In this document: positions 13,421 through 27,355 of the stretch, one piece after another
How positions within the stretch are numbered: the first letter of the stretch is position 1
Layout of the letters: the number at the start of each line of letters is the position of its first letter
Source of the DNA: Bostrychus sinensis
Taxonomy: Eukaryota; Chordata; Actinopteri; Gobiiformes; Eleotridae
Assembly (NCBI GenBank): GCA_020698575.1
Contig: CM036241.1
Location: 34,841,416-34,905,415 of the forward strand
Length of the DNA stretch: 64,000 bases
Direction: 5' to 3'
Notes under the pieces: generated by a model
Database searches by the model: none
Told to the model about the DNA's origin: nothing
What the model saw: only the letters and a program-made list of their open reading frames with translations
Made by a program: the position numbers and the translations under genes

Positions 13421-15059
13421 ACAAACTCATGAAAATCCATCTTGTCAGGCTCAAGTCTATCTGTTTGGGAGTCCGAACCCGTGGTGGTTGACCAGTGGTG
13501 AGGCAGGGATGCTACATGTTAGTAGGTGCTTGGTTTGCTGACAGGAACAAGTGCCTAGCAATTCTTGTAAACAACATGGTGGTGCTGAAACACAGCAACA
13601 CTGCTCAGACGTTTCTATTACAGCTTTTAGTCTTCTAATATAACTTATGTTGTCACCTAGTATATTGGTTTGAACAAAGTGGCTACATGTCCTCCGTGTG
13701 TTTTTGGAACAAACTATCTTCCTGTACCTTTCATATACATTCTAGTGCCATTTTTTACAAACTCATTTTGTTAAAAAAGAAAGAAGTTTGGAGGTTGTAT
13801 CAATGCAGAACTCAAAATCTTAGCAACAGGCTAACACATGTCTGAAGTATTAGTGTAATACATGACCTCAGAGTTATATGTTTAGAGCTTACCTCAGACT
13901 TCTTAAAGGTCTGACTTTAATGAATACTTTGCCTCTTTTGCACAATTGCAGATGTACTCCACAATAATTCAGCGTTTTGGTGTAGACCAACAAAGGGAAG
14001 CTTAATATTACAATATATATATTTTTTGTTTTTTTTAACAAGAACAAACTACTACTAACTACATACTTTTAATTAAAAAACATAAAACCACAGAATCCAC
14101 ATTTATAAACTGAATTCAAACTGACTAATTCAAATCTGATCTGGATCACAATCGAAGCCAGTGTAAACGCAGCCCTTTATGTTCCTCTCCTCTGCAGCGA
14201 ACAGCTCCAGGCTTAGACTTAAGAGCCCACTATATAAAGCCTTCATACTGACCCACCTGAGACTAAAAACCCACAGGCACCGCTGGCTTACCACCACCAG
14301 GGTTATATATACCTTTCATATGGATCCTCTGAGGAGTTTGTGCCTATATTACTGGTTTAAAGCAATATGAAAATCCTACAGCAGCAATAAACAATGGCTT
14401 TGTTTGCCTTTTACCACCATTGTTATTTTTATCACTATCTGTGTAGCATGATTCTTCAAACTTACTATCACCAAGGGATGTATATAACCAAGACAAATCT
14501 ATGGCTCTTATCAAACTGTAGCTTAAGGGCAATCATATTTCATAAAGGGCCTGTACTCTCACTCTGTATTATCACACTATGAATAATATTGCATGGCACA
14601 TTCTTTTATTTCCCAGTGAACAGAAAAACTCTTTCTGTTTCATGCCAGTATGGTGTAAAATTGAAACATTCCTCACAGTGTAAGGTCTAACACTTCCTGG
14701 ATCAGTAATTGCCAATGTGGATTTGGTGGTGGATTTGGATGGGCTGTTGATGTCATAAAGTAGTGAATGGTGTCTTTTTATTGGAAGTGAGAAGATGGCT
14801 TAGCGGTGATGGAGTTGTATTGATCCCCCATCAGCGGCCTGCATGCTAAATCCTGCTCCTGACAGCCGTGATTGAGGACTTTACAGATGTTTGCCTGTGG
14901 GTTTTTCAGAGCTCGTTATGAAGAAATCAGGGAGTTGAGTGCTTTTATGTGTGCTTAAGCTGATTGACATTTGAGCTGATATGGCTTGTCAAGTAGATAC
15001 AGCAGATGTATGATATCACAACCCCACAAGTGTAACAAGCATATGTTATTCAACTATTG
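13421..15059. other. Noncoding stretch
   Basis: No gene seen. 14690-14990 has even composition and TGATTGACA-type homeodomain-like sites, possibly conserved noncoding DNA. Confidence 0.4.
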
Positions 15060-15215
15060 GCCTATATTCATTCATTTTCTTTCGCTTATTCATGTTAGTG
15101 GTTCTGAGTACTGGAGCCTATCCCAGTAACTATGGACCTTAAGAGTGGGGCACACAAAACCAACCCCCAACCACCGCCAGAATGACAGGGCGACTGCTCT
15201 GTCACCTCACATCTC
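15060..15215 (+). repeat. Dispersed repeat ('GGAGCCTATCCCAG' family)
   Basis: Contains CTGGAGCCTATCCCAGTAAC followed by a decayed GGGGCACAC stretch. Relatives occur at 17840-17990 and 61890-62180. Confidence 0.55.
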
Positions 15216-15719
15216 TACAACAAGTGGCTACACCAGAGCGACTCAGAGCAACAACCAAGATAAGCATATATGCAAGATGTAATGACTATTTACAACAGCA
15301 GGCAGCGCTAGTCACTAAACTCTGCTGATAATGGGCTTCTGAATATAAACCTCTGCCACACTCAAGTGTTTTGCTCAAATATTTATCAATGAATAATAAT
15401 CATAAGTGCTACATTGAACACATCTTTACACATTAAAGTAATGCAGCTATCCCCAAAGTCAAGACTGTTGTGGCCCCCTTAAATTTCAAAAAACCTCACG
15501 CAGACTCCCAACTATAGAACTCCCCTCTACTCAAAAGTCATGTTTTTAACCCGGACCCCAATTTGGAAACCACTGCAGTAATGAATAAAACAAACTAAAT
15601 TATTGCCTATTATTTGCTTCAGAAAGAGGATGTTATGCTACAAGCTAAGGTAAGCTAACTGTACCACATTAGCTTCACAGATGTGGGAAACACATAATGT
15701 TTATAATAATGACTACCAC

Positions 15720-16070
15720 TGCTGTAATAAAACAGATGAAGAGACCAGCAGAGGGCAGCAGAAGGCAGCTCTTTGAACAGAAACAGAGACAAAAAGTGTT
15801 ACTTACTTAAAATTAATTGATGCCATTTTAGTATGAATGTACACATTTTTTGAATAAATAAAGAGCAGACTGGAGTAGGGAGAGGGAGTTTTTTGAAACC
15901 AAGTGTTCTGAGGCATCAGAAACTCAGTGCCAGTGAATCGAAGATTACTCATACAGGTGTGAATGAAGCAAAACACAACTTCAAGTTTGTTTTTGATGAG
16001 GGAACAGCATTATGACATGGTATAAAGTTCAGAAAAAGAAAGCAAAGGTAAAATATAGCCCCTAACTAAT
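15720..16070 (+). repeat. DR-A dispersed element, long copy
   Basis: Runs from ACCAGCAGAGGGCAGCAG through GAACAGAAACAGAGAC to GATGAGGGAACAGCATTATG and AGCCCCTAA. A CTCF-like core, CCAGCAGAGGGCAGCA, is at 15745-15760. Confidence 0.7.
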
Positions 16071-16674
16071 CAGGTAAATGAGCAACATTTAATGAGGCGA
16101 GAGTAACATTATTGTTCACATCTTAAGTCCTCTTCTTAATTTGAGCATGGTTCCCTGGTGTGCTAATAGATGACTCCGTTCAACAACAACAACCATATCC
16201 ATTTAATATTGGACATCACTGTGGTAAATGCAAATAGAAACTAAGACTGAGCAGCTAAGTACTTTCCTCAGGCTGTTTTCCAAGCCTTACTGATGGAATT
16301 TCGTTTGTAAAATGTGCTGTACAACATACTTATGTAGATTGTGTACAGCAGTTTGTACCTGAGTTAATGGAGGCACCTGCAGGGGTCTACAGTCTGTAAT
16401 GAACGAGGGCTCAATGGTTGTATTTGGGAAGAAGGTTATAGGAAAGATTTTGGACATTGTAAGATCAAGTTGGATTTCAAGGCTGCAAAACAAAAAGATG
16501 ACTATCAGAAAAACACAGAGAGTCACAACATACTGTAACTCAATGTTGAGGCCCGGTTAAAAAATAACTGAAAAATAAATGATGGCTCAGTCTTCAGATG
16601 ATGTTTTCTGCAGTTTATTGCACCATCTTCCCAAACAAAAAAGTGCCAGAATATGTACAGTGAAGAAAAAGTAG

Positions 16675-16749
<75 letters not shown>

Positions 16750-17839
16750 CTCCAACAAACAAACACAGATGCCAAGTCACAGCCAGAGCCAGCCAGTCAC
16801 CTTCAGCGTTACCCCTTGACTCCTTCAGAGGGGAAAAAGGGCCCTTTAAATACCCCCTTAGCCCCTCCCCTGGGGAAACCATTCTAATTGGATATGGTTT
16901 TTTTTGGGTTTTAACAATTTTTATCAACTTTGTCCCCCAAAGAAAAAAAAATATAGCATAACAATTACAACAACAGAAATGGTATTCTCTATGCTTTAGA
17001 CCCATTAAATCCCCAGAATATACATAAAATACTGTGAGCACGTCCTTCAAGTCACATGACCCCCAGAAGCGCGAAAGACATGTCTTTACAGTAATTCCAA
17101 GATACAAGACGTTAGCTAAAATCAAATGTGTGTGTTTTTGTTTGTTTGTTTGTTTTAAAATAAATAATACAAATATGTTTTTTCTTTCTAATATGGTAGA
17201 GAAATGTGTTATAAGATATTCTAAATGCTAATGTACTCATGTTATGGATACAGAAATTAATGGCAAAAATGTTATAACTGCTTTTGTTGCTTTATTTTCT
17301 AAATTATCTTCATGTACATAGATGTGTTTTGTGCTGTTGCTTTAATCCCATGCTTGATAACACTGTGTGAAGCTCCTCTGCTGACATTTGTGGTCAATAA
17401 AACTTGCCCACCGCCAGCCTCCAGTTATGGGTGGATTCAAGAGCCTCATTTATTATCCAACATTCTGCTGCTTTTGTGCCCACACTTAATGATCACGGGC
17501 AGAACAATTATGCTCTTCTACAGAGAGCTGTAAACTTAATGACTCAGCATAATCTCATTTTCTACTTTATTATTAATCTGTTTCTCTGCAGCTGTCATCA
17601 GTGGGGAAAATCTGTTCAGAATAAATACTTTTTGGTGCACTCAAGCTGTCCACCTCCTGGATACTGACAGAGGCATGGCACTATCAGGAAATATTTGAGT
17701 TTTCATTCACGTTAGGTTATGGTATACTTTATTGTCTCCGTAGGGAAACTTGTTCTTCTTCCATGACCTGTCAGGAGCACCCTTCTCCAGATCTTGTGCC
17801 AGGACCTTAGTCAGGAGCACCTACCTGGACGATTAGCTT
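16071..17839. other. Noncoding stretch with TA microsatellite
   Basis: No gene. The frame spanning 16523-17125 on the minus strand crosses the TA repeat and is not credible. Confidence 0.6.
16678..16745. repeat. (TA)n microsatellite, 68 bp
   Basis: Uninterrupted TA dinucleotides. Confidence 0.98.
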
Positions 17840-17990
17840 ATTGTGCATGTTTTAGGTTGAAACAGGAGTACCCAGAGGAAATTTACCTAGACACAACAAG
17901 AACATGCAAACTCCACACAGAAAGGCCCAACACAATCTGGAAATTGAACCCAAAACCTTCTTGCTGTGAGCCACTGTTCCACCATGCAAC
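17840..17990 (+). repeat. Dispersed repeat ('GGAGCCTATCCCAG' family), 3' part
   Basis: Contains AACATGCAAACTCCACACAG and AAAGGCCCAACACAATCTGG, the degenerate tail part of the family seen at 61890. Confidence 0.55.
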
Positions 17991-17999
17991 TGTTATATA

Positions 18000-20900
18000 T
18001 TGCACCTGCATCTCTTTGGATATTGGTTATGAACACAATGCACAGGAAGAAAATAATTGTCTGTTAATGACACAATCTGTCTCTGTTAAGATCTGTTAAG
18101 CATGCATTTATATTGACTAATGTTCCTCTTGCAGGCTTACTAAGAGCGTAAACACATCATGGTCACTTAGTGAGTGGATTTATTAAGAATAATTATAGTA
18201 CAATTTACAAGGGAATGACTTTTATTCACAAAAAAAGCCAAATCAATGTTGCTTTTACAAACATTAGGAAAATGGTACACCACTATTAAGCAATAATAAA
18301 GAATTAATAAATTTATCTTGCACAGCAAGCTGGATGATCGTGAAATTTGTTCACAAAGTCACGAAATCCATCTTGTCAGGTTCCTGCTGACCCATATGGG
18401 TCTGAGCCACACATAGATATTTTTGTCTACTTGTGGATATAGCCAAAATCTTTGAGTGAACAGACTGCGTTCAGAGTTTTATACTATGAAAGATTTCTAT
18501 GTAACCTTATTTTATTATGCATTTTGAGTTATCCATAACTGTATTAATCATGATCACAAATATTGACCAAAGGTACCTTGCTGGGTCTGACATGAATAAG
18601 CTGCACAATAAGCCAATGCAGCCAGACTTACAGACAACAGTTGTAACCAGGCTGCTTGTGTAGTAGCAGTAAATCCAGGCAGATGAGGTGTAATGAGATG
18701 AATGTTGACCGATAATTTTCTCCGACCAGTTTAATACGGTAATACCTGCTCCTCACAACACCCCGGTCATAGGTGGCCGATAACATTACAGCTATTGACT
18801 CTCTTTATTACCCTGGAAAGCATTTTGTTTCATGGGCATTTGGTTGTGTGAGCTGTGAGTGTAGGGACTGGCAATCCTTTATAGTTATACCAGGTGACAG
18901 TGACATATGCTGGAGGAGGGGAACAGAAGAAAAGGGTGGTCCTGTTTTGGGCTCAGTAAGCATGCGTGAGAAGATGTAATGTGTATTATGTGATGTTTAC
19001 CTTAAAAAACAACATACTGGGGCAGACTGACAGAGGTGGCAGCCATTCTGCACCTACGGCCTCACTGACCACCACCAATCACACTGACACATTCACATAC
19101 CAGTGCCCCTAGGGTTGTCATATGTAGTTGGATGGGAAATTAATATTATGTCAGTTATATATTAACATGTGACAACTGACCAAAGTTCAAATCCTTGAGT
19201 AAATAGACTAGTCAGATATTAATACTATTCATCCAATTATGCATTCTGCAATATCTGTAAACTATAATTGTATTAGTGACAGTCAAAACTGTATATTTAT
19301 AATGAGTCATGTGTTTATGGCTTAAAATACCAATTATTGGCTGCAACACATTGAGATAGAGGTGTTAACTCTGGGTTTCAAACAGCCATTATCATCTCAC
19401 ATCGGAAAAATTTGTCTGAGACTTCAGTGGGTGCATGACAAAGAAAAAGGCCTAACACTTACAATAGATTCATACTGTACATATAGCAGTCAATCTTGAT
19501 TCATACAACAGTTCACCCATCCAAACACCTGATCCCAGAGCGACTGGACTTATCCAAAGCATCGCAAATAGTCTGAACATTTTTAAAAACTACACAAGGG
19601 GCCAGATTTATTAAGACAAGTGCTGAATTGTGAGTGCAGATTGAAAAATGGCATTTGCAACTTGTGGGCATGTTGCGTGTGATATACTATGTAAAACTGC
19701 ACAAGTAATAAGTCTTATATGTAAATGAGAATTTTGAGTGAGCAAAAGACACTCCAACAACAAGAGCAACGCTGCTTTGACAGCTTTGACTGCATCACTG
19801 CAGCCTATAGTAATGCACCAAAAGTCAATATGAGAGTCCAGCCTCATATAACAGGGCTATGCTGACTGTAGTTGACTGAATATGTTCACTGCCAGCCCAG
19901 AGACAGTGGCTGTAAAAGGCTGCAGTTTAGTGGAATACAGGTGAGAATTAAGGAAAAAATCAACACATTACTGTTGTGTGTTTGTAAATGAGCATTTTTG
20001 AAACATTATAACATATTTTCAATGCCCCATCTGTGCACAAACTGCAGCAGCCTTTCCTACACATAACTTATGCACCTGTTTCTCCAACGTGTTAAATTTA
20101 CACACATTTTTTGCTCCTGTATTCGTGATAAATCAAACAGGGATTGCAAAGCAATTTCATTTGCATTTTCCATGCCTTGAATTTTATGTGATCTGGTGAA
20201 AACACCTTGTTTTACAAATTTATTGAGTCACTGTAGCAAAATCTGCGCTGTGTGTGTTTTGCCCATGTGAGAGATGCTTACCTCAGCTGCGCCTGGGTTT
20301 GCTTCACTTTTAGCACTCTTTTTTATTTAGCATGCAAATCTTTGATAAATCTGGCGTGAGGTACAAGGCCTGAAAAATATGCACTTTTGCCATGGGACTA
20401 AAAAGTGCAGTTAATAGTAAAGTTAATATTGCAAGTTTATAGCAGTTTATTTTGTCTCATCAGTGAAATTGACACAGAAATCAGAGAATGCTTAAAACTA
20501 GCTTACAATTTACCTTTTTGAGGGAATCAACTCAAATTAATTGTATTGAATGTGAGTGGCATTATTTGTTATTCCTTGACCATGTTTAATTGCTGTCTCC
20601 ATAAAAATGTCTTGCAGAGAGGGAAAGAGGAATGCCAAAAATGTTCCCAGCTCTCTCTTTCAAGTTTAAATTTTTAAACCATTTTGTAATACCGTAGCTA
20701 ATAATGTGTTTGTTACAAGTCCTATAAAAGAGGAGCATTATATTTTTGTCCACACTGTGGGCCCTAAGTTGCCTTAACAAATGCAAGCTGCTTTTAGTGC
20801 AGATATAGTCCACATGTACAGCCCACTAGAACTGGGAGTAAAAAAATAAATAAATGAAAAAACAAAACAAAAAACAAAACAGTAACATTTTATTGTCAGT

Positions 20901-21378
20901 ATGGCAAATTAACATGTCATAAATGAATTCATGAGTCAAATTATGGTTCTTTAAAATCCAGGTTGGCTGCAGATACAGGCTGTGTACCATGGGACAACAT
21001 TAATATTGTACATGCTCCCACTAGCGCCTGTTTTTATAGCCTGCATCAAAAAGCACATAAAAATGCTAACAATTCTTTTCATTATGTAATTACCATAACA
21101 GACCCACATAAAGATATAGAGTGCTTCTGTAGCTCTATGCCTCTCTGTATTTTTCTGAAAACAACAGTCAGGAGGCTAAACCATATTTTAGCCTGAATTG
21201 CTGTTGTAAAATATGTTCTCTTTCACAGTAGGTTTCAGGCAGATGGCAGATATTATTTACCTCAGTGGGCTGACATGTTTTTTGTTTTCTACTTCTAACT
21301 ACTATCTTGTCTAACCACTGAAATGTGCATACATCAAAGCATAGACAAGCTATAAATAACTTATGTGTTAGAACAACT
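18000..21378. other. Noncoding stretch
   Basis: I see no gene, no repeat with clear ends and no strong site here. Short frames (18773-18979, 19611-19847, 20586-20813, 20963-21196) have no motif. Confidence 0.5.
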
Positions 21379-21966
21379 TTAAAGGGGTTAACTTATGCTC
21401 TAACACAACATAACTTAACGTATCTTTTAAAACCAATCTTGGTCACCTCTAGAACAGCACTGCTCATTTTACAACCTTGAAAACCTTATCTGAATAAACA
21501 CAAACATTTTCAATTAAATACAGAAAAGAGTTGAAGGGACCAACAGAACACAGCAGGGTCCAGTTCTGTTGTGCCCTTTTGAACAGAAACAGAGAAAAAA
21601 AAAGCCTTTTACTTCCCTAATCTTTTTGTATGATCCCATTTTAATGCAAAATGAAAAATAACTGTAAGGAATCAGAGGAAAAAGAGCTGTACACTGTTTT
21701 TTGGGATAAAAAAAAATGAGAACAGATGATGTAGAGGGCTTATTGATTGGTCAGTGCTTCCAGGAGTCAGAGGGGGTATGTAAGGGGGCTTGGGTAAGTA
21801 GGAACGAGCCGTGGAGCTCATAGAAAGGCAGTGCCTTATAATACAGAATACAGGATTACTTAAACATGCAACAATGAAACAAAGCACAACTCCAGATATG
21901 TTTTTGATGAGGGAACAACATTATAACATGGTAAAAAGTCAATTTTGCATAATATATTCTCTTTAA
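21379..21966 (+). mobile_element. DR-A, near full-length copy (about 590 bp)
   Basis: Begins TTAAAGGGGTTAACTTATGC and ends ATTTTGCATAATATATTC-TCTTTAA, so the two ends are imperfect inverted repeats (TTAAAGnG ... TTATGC). No coding capacity. The TTAA at both edges could be a target duplication. Family not recognised. Confidence 0.6.
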
Positions 21967-22162
21967 GAAGATAGCAGCAATTTGAAATGTAACTTTATTG
22001 AATAAGTGTAACAGCAAAGGAAACATTAGGAGCTGATCCTAATCCTGGTAATTCTCGGTTCCTATATTGAGGACTTAGAAGTAGGAATGGTACAAGAGTG
22101 AAGGAGGAACAGTAGGAATGTCAAGACAAAGGAAAGAAAAAGGAAATACAAGCATTAATGAA

Positions 22163-22646
22163 TAAGCGTGCAACGATATGTTTTTGCTATGATATGATAC
22201 GTATCAATTAGAATTGTTTTGATATGATTCAAGAACAATATTGGCTAATTTGGAACAATACGATTCAATACAATTCAACACCTTCATATTGATAATCAAT
22301 ACAGCAACTTTTTGCCAAAAATCATAAAGGTTTACTCTCAAATGTAGCATCGCGGCCAGGGTTGATTATGTCCAGTAGACACAGAGCAAAGAAAATTTGA
22401 AAACAACATTTTTTAAAATGGCACAAAACACAAAAATTACATTCAAAAAGCTGTATCTGGTTTTATTTGAACATGCAAATTTCTAATATTGATATTTCCA
22501 ATATTATTGATCGATATTTCATGTATATCAATACACACTTCCTAGAAAACAATTTGATTCAGTACAAGGTAATGTGTATTGATATAGTTGTATCGTAGGA
22601 AAAAAAATCAATACATTGATATAGTTACTGTATCGTTACACCCCTA
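22163..22646. mobile_element. hAT-like miniature element with 8-bp target duplication
   Basis: The interior is full of ATCGATAT/TGATATG motifs. The right end CGTTACACCCCTA is inverted to the left TAAGCGTGCAACG. Identical TTAATGAA flanks lie at 22155-22162 and 22647-22654. Confidence 0.8.
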
Positions 22647-22889
22647 TTAATGAAAGAAAAATAACTAAGTAATAAAACATCAAAGAGGCTGTGATAGAAA
22701 TATATATGTTAATAACACCTACACATATGAGTAGAATGAAGAGTGTGGCACGTGTTTGCTATAGTTATGATAAGTGAAAACATTTTTAATTTCTGTATAT
22801 TTGGTATGTTTTGAAGGTCTGTTGTTTATCACACACATGCAGTGAACTAGAAGTCTAAATTGATTATGGATTTCAAGCTGTAGGATGAA

Positions 22890-23310
22890 CTTTAAAGGGG
22901 AAAAGGAATGTTTGAGTGATCCTATATTCTCTGGAATGGTCACTCCGCCCACTCCAGGAAGCACTGACCAATCAACAAGCCCTACATCCAGTCTGCTTTC
23001 ATTCATTTATCCAAAAATTGGTGTACAGTTCTGTTTACACTGATTCCTCACAGCATTTTTTCATTTTGTAGTAAAATGGCACCATACAAAAACTTTAATG
23101 AAGTAAAAAGCTTTTTTTTTTTTCTGTTTCTGTTCAAAAGACCACAACACAGCTGCACTCTGCTGCTCTCTGTTGGTCTCTTCCCTGTTTCTTTATGGCA
23201 CCACAATAATTTATTTGAAATGTTCTCTTTTAGCCAGATACTGTTTTAAAGGTTGTAAAATGTGCAATGCTTCTGAAGGTGACCAACAGAAAAGGATGCA
23301 TTGTAATGTT
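22890..23310 (-). repeat. DR-A dispersed element, reverse copy
   Basis: From AACTTTAAAGGGG through GTAGTAAAATGGCACC and TTTCTTTATGGCACCAC to AATGTGCAATGC. It has lost much of the right half. Confidence 0.65.
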
Positions 23311-23824
23311 TGGTCTAACAGTTGGTATAGAGATTCTGTAGAAGACACATTTTGGGTCACATCTTCAGCTTTACCTCCACCTTAGAAATAAATGACCAAA
23401 GAGAGAAGGAAAAAAAATCAAGCGCCAAGGTCAGAGCGAGTCCTCCACCCTGTAGACAGGAAGTGCACAGCACAACTCGTCCATGAGCCCTGCCCCTCAG
23501 CAACAGGAAGAACAGAGTGCAAAGTAACATGGACACCACACCCCTTACACCCTGAAGATGAATCATGTGCTTCAACACCTTTGTGTGTTGAGAATATAAC
23601 AAAATTATCCAAGACCACCTAGAGCATGTTTACTTGACCATAAATGAGGTGACCGAGGGTAGTCTGACTCCTCACTGACCAAGCAGACCATCCATCAGGT
23701 AACTGTATCCTTTCACTCAGTGGCAACTGGAAACTTGTGTAATATTTGAATTAGCTCATGTGACTGGTGTACAGGGGAGTGACCTCAGGGTCACATGGTA
23801 ATGACAGTCACAGATGCTTTTACT

Positions 23825-24085
23825 GAACAGTGAGTATCATTATCTGTCTAATCTGCTACACTCCCTCCTGTGCCCTCCTCTCCTTTGCTGGTCTCCTCAC
23901 TTTTATTACATTTACATCCATATCAGTATTTTTAAATCACAACTCAAAACTTATCTGTTCAAAACTCCTTACTCGCTGTTATCCTTGTGTTTTAAATATT
24001 TTATTATATGTATTGTTGTTTTAAATTACTTGTGTTGTAAGGTGTTCTTGGATGTCTAATAAATAAAATCAAATGTATTATTGCT
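23825..24085 (+). mobile_element. L2-like LINE 3' end
   Basis: A short frame encodes FKSQLKTYLFKTPYSL, the typical final motif of fish L2/Rex1-type ORF2, followed by a LINE-like 3' tail ending TAATAAATAAAATC. The rest of the element is missing. Confidence 0.6.
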
Positions 24086-24157
24086 GTTGTTGTTATTATC
24101 ATTATTACAATCATCATAACCTACCAGTCAATGATGCAAGCGCACACTATGTCCAAC

Positions 24158-24510
24158 CAGGGCTGTTTCTAGCCACTATATGCAGACTATGTACATGCAT
24201 AGGGTCCCACAAGTCAGTTGGGGGCCCCAAAGCTGAATGGTAAGTCTCATCTGAGAATCTTTTTTTTTTTTTGTCTTTTATATAAAGAAAAAAAGAAAAG
24301 AAAAAGAAATGCTTTAGTGGCATAATTAAGTCAATATTGTTTACTTATATTTAGAAGTAGTCTTGTTTTTTTATTGTTTGCACATTAATATGTACGTAAG
24401 TACTAGCCTAACATGTTCAATTAAAAATCCATCTCCATCGTAGTTTGGCAAACAAGGGGCCCCTAAACAACATCTTGCACTGGGCCCCCACAAAGCTAGA
24501 AATGGCCCTG
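24158..24510. mobile_element. hAT miniature element (353 bp) with perfect 8-bp target duplication
   Basis: Inverted ends CAGGGCTGTTTCTAGC and GCTAGAAATGGCCCTG, flanked by TGTCCAAC at 24150-24157 and 24511-24518. The CAGGG start is typical of Ac-like hAT elements. The interior includes GGGGGCCCC and T/A runs, and is noncoding. Confidence 0.88.
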
Positions 24511-24519
24511 TGTCCAACT

Positions 24520-27130
24520 GTGACTCCGGTCAGTCAGTCAGTTTAAATACACATTCCTTTACAGAACAACCCTTTTACAGATGAGTGAGGACCAGAGAGA
24601 GGGCTGTAGACATGTTACCTGATAAATGACTTGATGAAGATCTCTACACCAGCACATTTCCTGAATAAACAGCATTTCCTGCTTTAACACTTGGAAGCAT
24701 CTGGTGCAGTGCATGTTTTGAGGACTCGTTTAGACTTGGGAAGAAGCATGCCTATCTCCATAATCACAATATAATTCAATAACATAAGAAGATGAGCTCA
24801 AGTGTGGACACACCAACATACGGCCACGGGCATCATATAGCATGACAACAGTTTTCTGAGTGTATGTTCCAGAGTCTAATTAGATTGTGAGCTGCGACGA
24901 TAAATCACTTGAGTCTTAATCAAAGCACTACAAGCCAGAGAGTCATCAATCATGTGCAAGAACCAAACAACAGCAATCCGCCATGTGCCGCTGTCTCCGA
25001 GCTGGCAGCGCTGCTCTAATGCGGGACATATCGCCGTGACACATTATCATTAGCACAATCAGCACCCTTTTGGACGTCCTGACAGAGAGCCATCAAAAGG
25101 CAAATAGAGTGAGTTATATGGGCCAATAAATCTGACACAGTCGGGCGTTTGTGCAAAGGGATGCAACAACGTTCTCATATAAAGAATACTATATATAAAC
25201 CAAAATACAAGCTATATAAAATATCCTTTGAGGTTCTTATTGAATTTCAAAATAATGGTTTATTTATCTCTTCAGCTATGGACATCTGCAGCTCCTCGTG
25301 ATGGATAGCCCAGTGCAAGGTCACCTCAAAGGCATGGTAGCGACATTCACAAAGTCCATGTTTAAGGTGGAAGAATGACAGATGGTATTTCAGTAGAATC
25401 TATAAAAATGTGTCAGTGCTGACAGATATTTTGACTTCTTGTCCTGGCTTGGCCTAGTTTACAGTGGATTCAGTGTACGTTTACGGCACGGAGAAAATGA
25501 AAAATCTGTTCCTGTAGGGAAAAGAATGAGACCTGCTTCATTGTTGAGATCTAAAGACACCTCATTTCAACTGAGTATTAGCGTAGATTAGTGTAGATGA
25601 GATCAGTCTTCTTTATGCTATGTTCTCAATAAACTCGAATGAGTCATTTACATGTACATGTGATCATAGTCTACATAGTTCTCTCTGCTTTTTACCACGC
25701 CGCTGCAACAAAACTATGCATTTTTGTTTGAGGAAAATACTGTTTAATACCGTACAAGTCCACGTCAATATCGAAAAACTTTTGCTCCCAAGTATCGCCA
25801 GTACTGTTACATCCCTATTATTTATGACATTTTTGTTCATATCCTAGTTTTTTTGTGAAATAATGTGTATTAAGAAAGAATCTGTGCATTTCATCCTGTG
25901 GAGCTCGCTTTGTCCACTCTGGGACAGTTTATCATATCAACAACATTAAAATCACTTAAATGCAAACATGCACACATTCAGATACATCAAATCAAAAAGC
26001 ACAAATTAGACAAAACAACAAAGGAGATGTGGCTAAACTATTGCATCATCTGCCTCTAAAAACAACATGGATCATGATGTTGCAAATACGGCAAACAAAG
26101 AAGCGGGAACCAGTGACGTACAAGCTGGCAGACAGAAGTATTATTACTAGACATCACTACCATTTACTAACACAGACAATAAAAAGGATATTATGTGACC
26201 CCTTTAGCAATACTTTGATCACATTGCCACATTCATACTTTGCCAAGGTGGGTGAAGTGTCTTGCCCAAAGACACAACAGGATCAAATGCCAACCTTCGG
26301 GTTAGTGGGCAACCACTGAACACTGTAAAACACTAGTGAAAACACAGTGTTTACAGTGTTACAGTTTACAGTGCAAAAAGAAAGAGGTGGAGTTGTCTTG
26401 TGTTCATTATAAAACTATATGTTTGTTAAATGCCAAAGAATAGGATTGAGACCAGCAAAGCCAGATTAATAGTGGACTGCATTAGTAGTGCTCAGTCCAC
26501 CCTTGCCCCCTGCAGGAGATGGACCCATTTTACGCAATGCATTTTTGAGTGTACTGCTGTATTTCACCATTTTGATGCTTGTTGTTTAAGTGAAATAATG
26601 TACAAAACTCACAAAGACAAAGATAGACTGAACAGAGAGAGAGAGAGAGCAGAAAGTCAAAAAGAGAGAGAGGGCAGCAGGCAACTATGAAGGACATGGA
26701 CAAAGCACTTTTTAGTTATCAGTTTTCAGACGCTGTCATATGGAACGTCTCATTAGGATCAGAAACAAACTTGACGGTCCATCAACTCATTTACACACAG
26801 TTCAGTCTGCCCTGTGAGGGCACAGGGGCTGTCCTCCTGTACTTACTTACCACAAGTTTCAGGTCGATGTCTGAACCTAACTCCACAAGAACATTATCTT
26901 TGAACATACCAGTCAAAGGACAGACATAAATTGTACATCCAGTTGTTACACAGAAAAAGCACTGGAGACCTGGGTTTGATTCCTGGATTGGTTGTGTTTG
27001 CGCCTATCTCTCTCCCAGCTTTCCTGCCTGTATCTATTCAATATCCAAAAATATGATCAAAAAGAGCAAGTTCATTTGACTTTTATTGTGTCTTCAACAC
27101 CTATTTAATGGTTCAGTTTTACAGAAACCA
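24520..27130. other. Noncoding stretch, possible conserved noncoding DNA at 24830-25150
   Basis: 24830-25150 is repeat-free with TAATTAG, ATCAATCATG and CATTATCATTAG homeodomain-like sites, in the style of vertebrate enhancers. A (GA)n run lies at 26636-26670. The frame at 25960-26319 overlaps a repeat and is not credible. Confidence 0.4.
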
Positions 27131-27355
27131 TAAGTGGACATGGATTCATTACTTTTTTTCTCCTGTTATCTTGTTATAATTACTTAATTTTTTGGTTTTC
27201 CTGAGATAATGGCTTAACACCTTGTTTTCTCATTATAACGAGAAAATTAAGTTGTTATCTCCAGAAAAAAATTAACCTTGTTTTCTTGTTATAACAAAGA
27301 AATGAGATAACAGGAGAAAAAAAAAAATGTTATGAATCCACGGCATGGCCGCTTA
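27131..27355. repeat. Foldback element with long imperfect inverted arms
   Basis: The left arm (TAAGTGGACATGGATTCATT ... TCTCCTGTTATC) is mirrored at the right (GATAACAGGAGA ... GAATCCACGGCATGGCCGCTTA). The centre repeats TTATAACGAGAAAA-type palindromes. A second, left-truncated copy is at 41533-41713. Confidence 0.65.

Noticed and set aside
16523..17125. 200-codon minus-strand open frame
   Set aside because: It crosses a 68-bp TA repeat that encodes only Ile-Tyr; the rest has no motif.
25960..26319. 119-codon + frame
   Set aside because: Overlaps a reverse SINE-like fragment; no motif or splice context.
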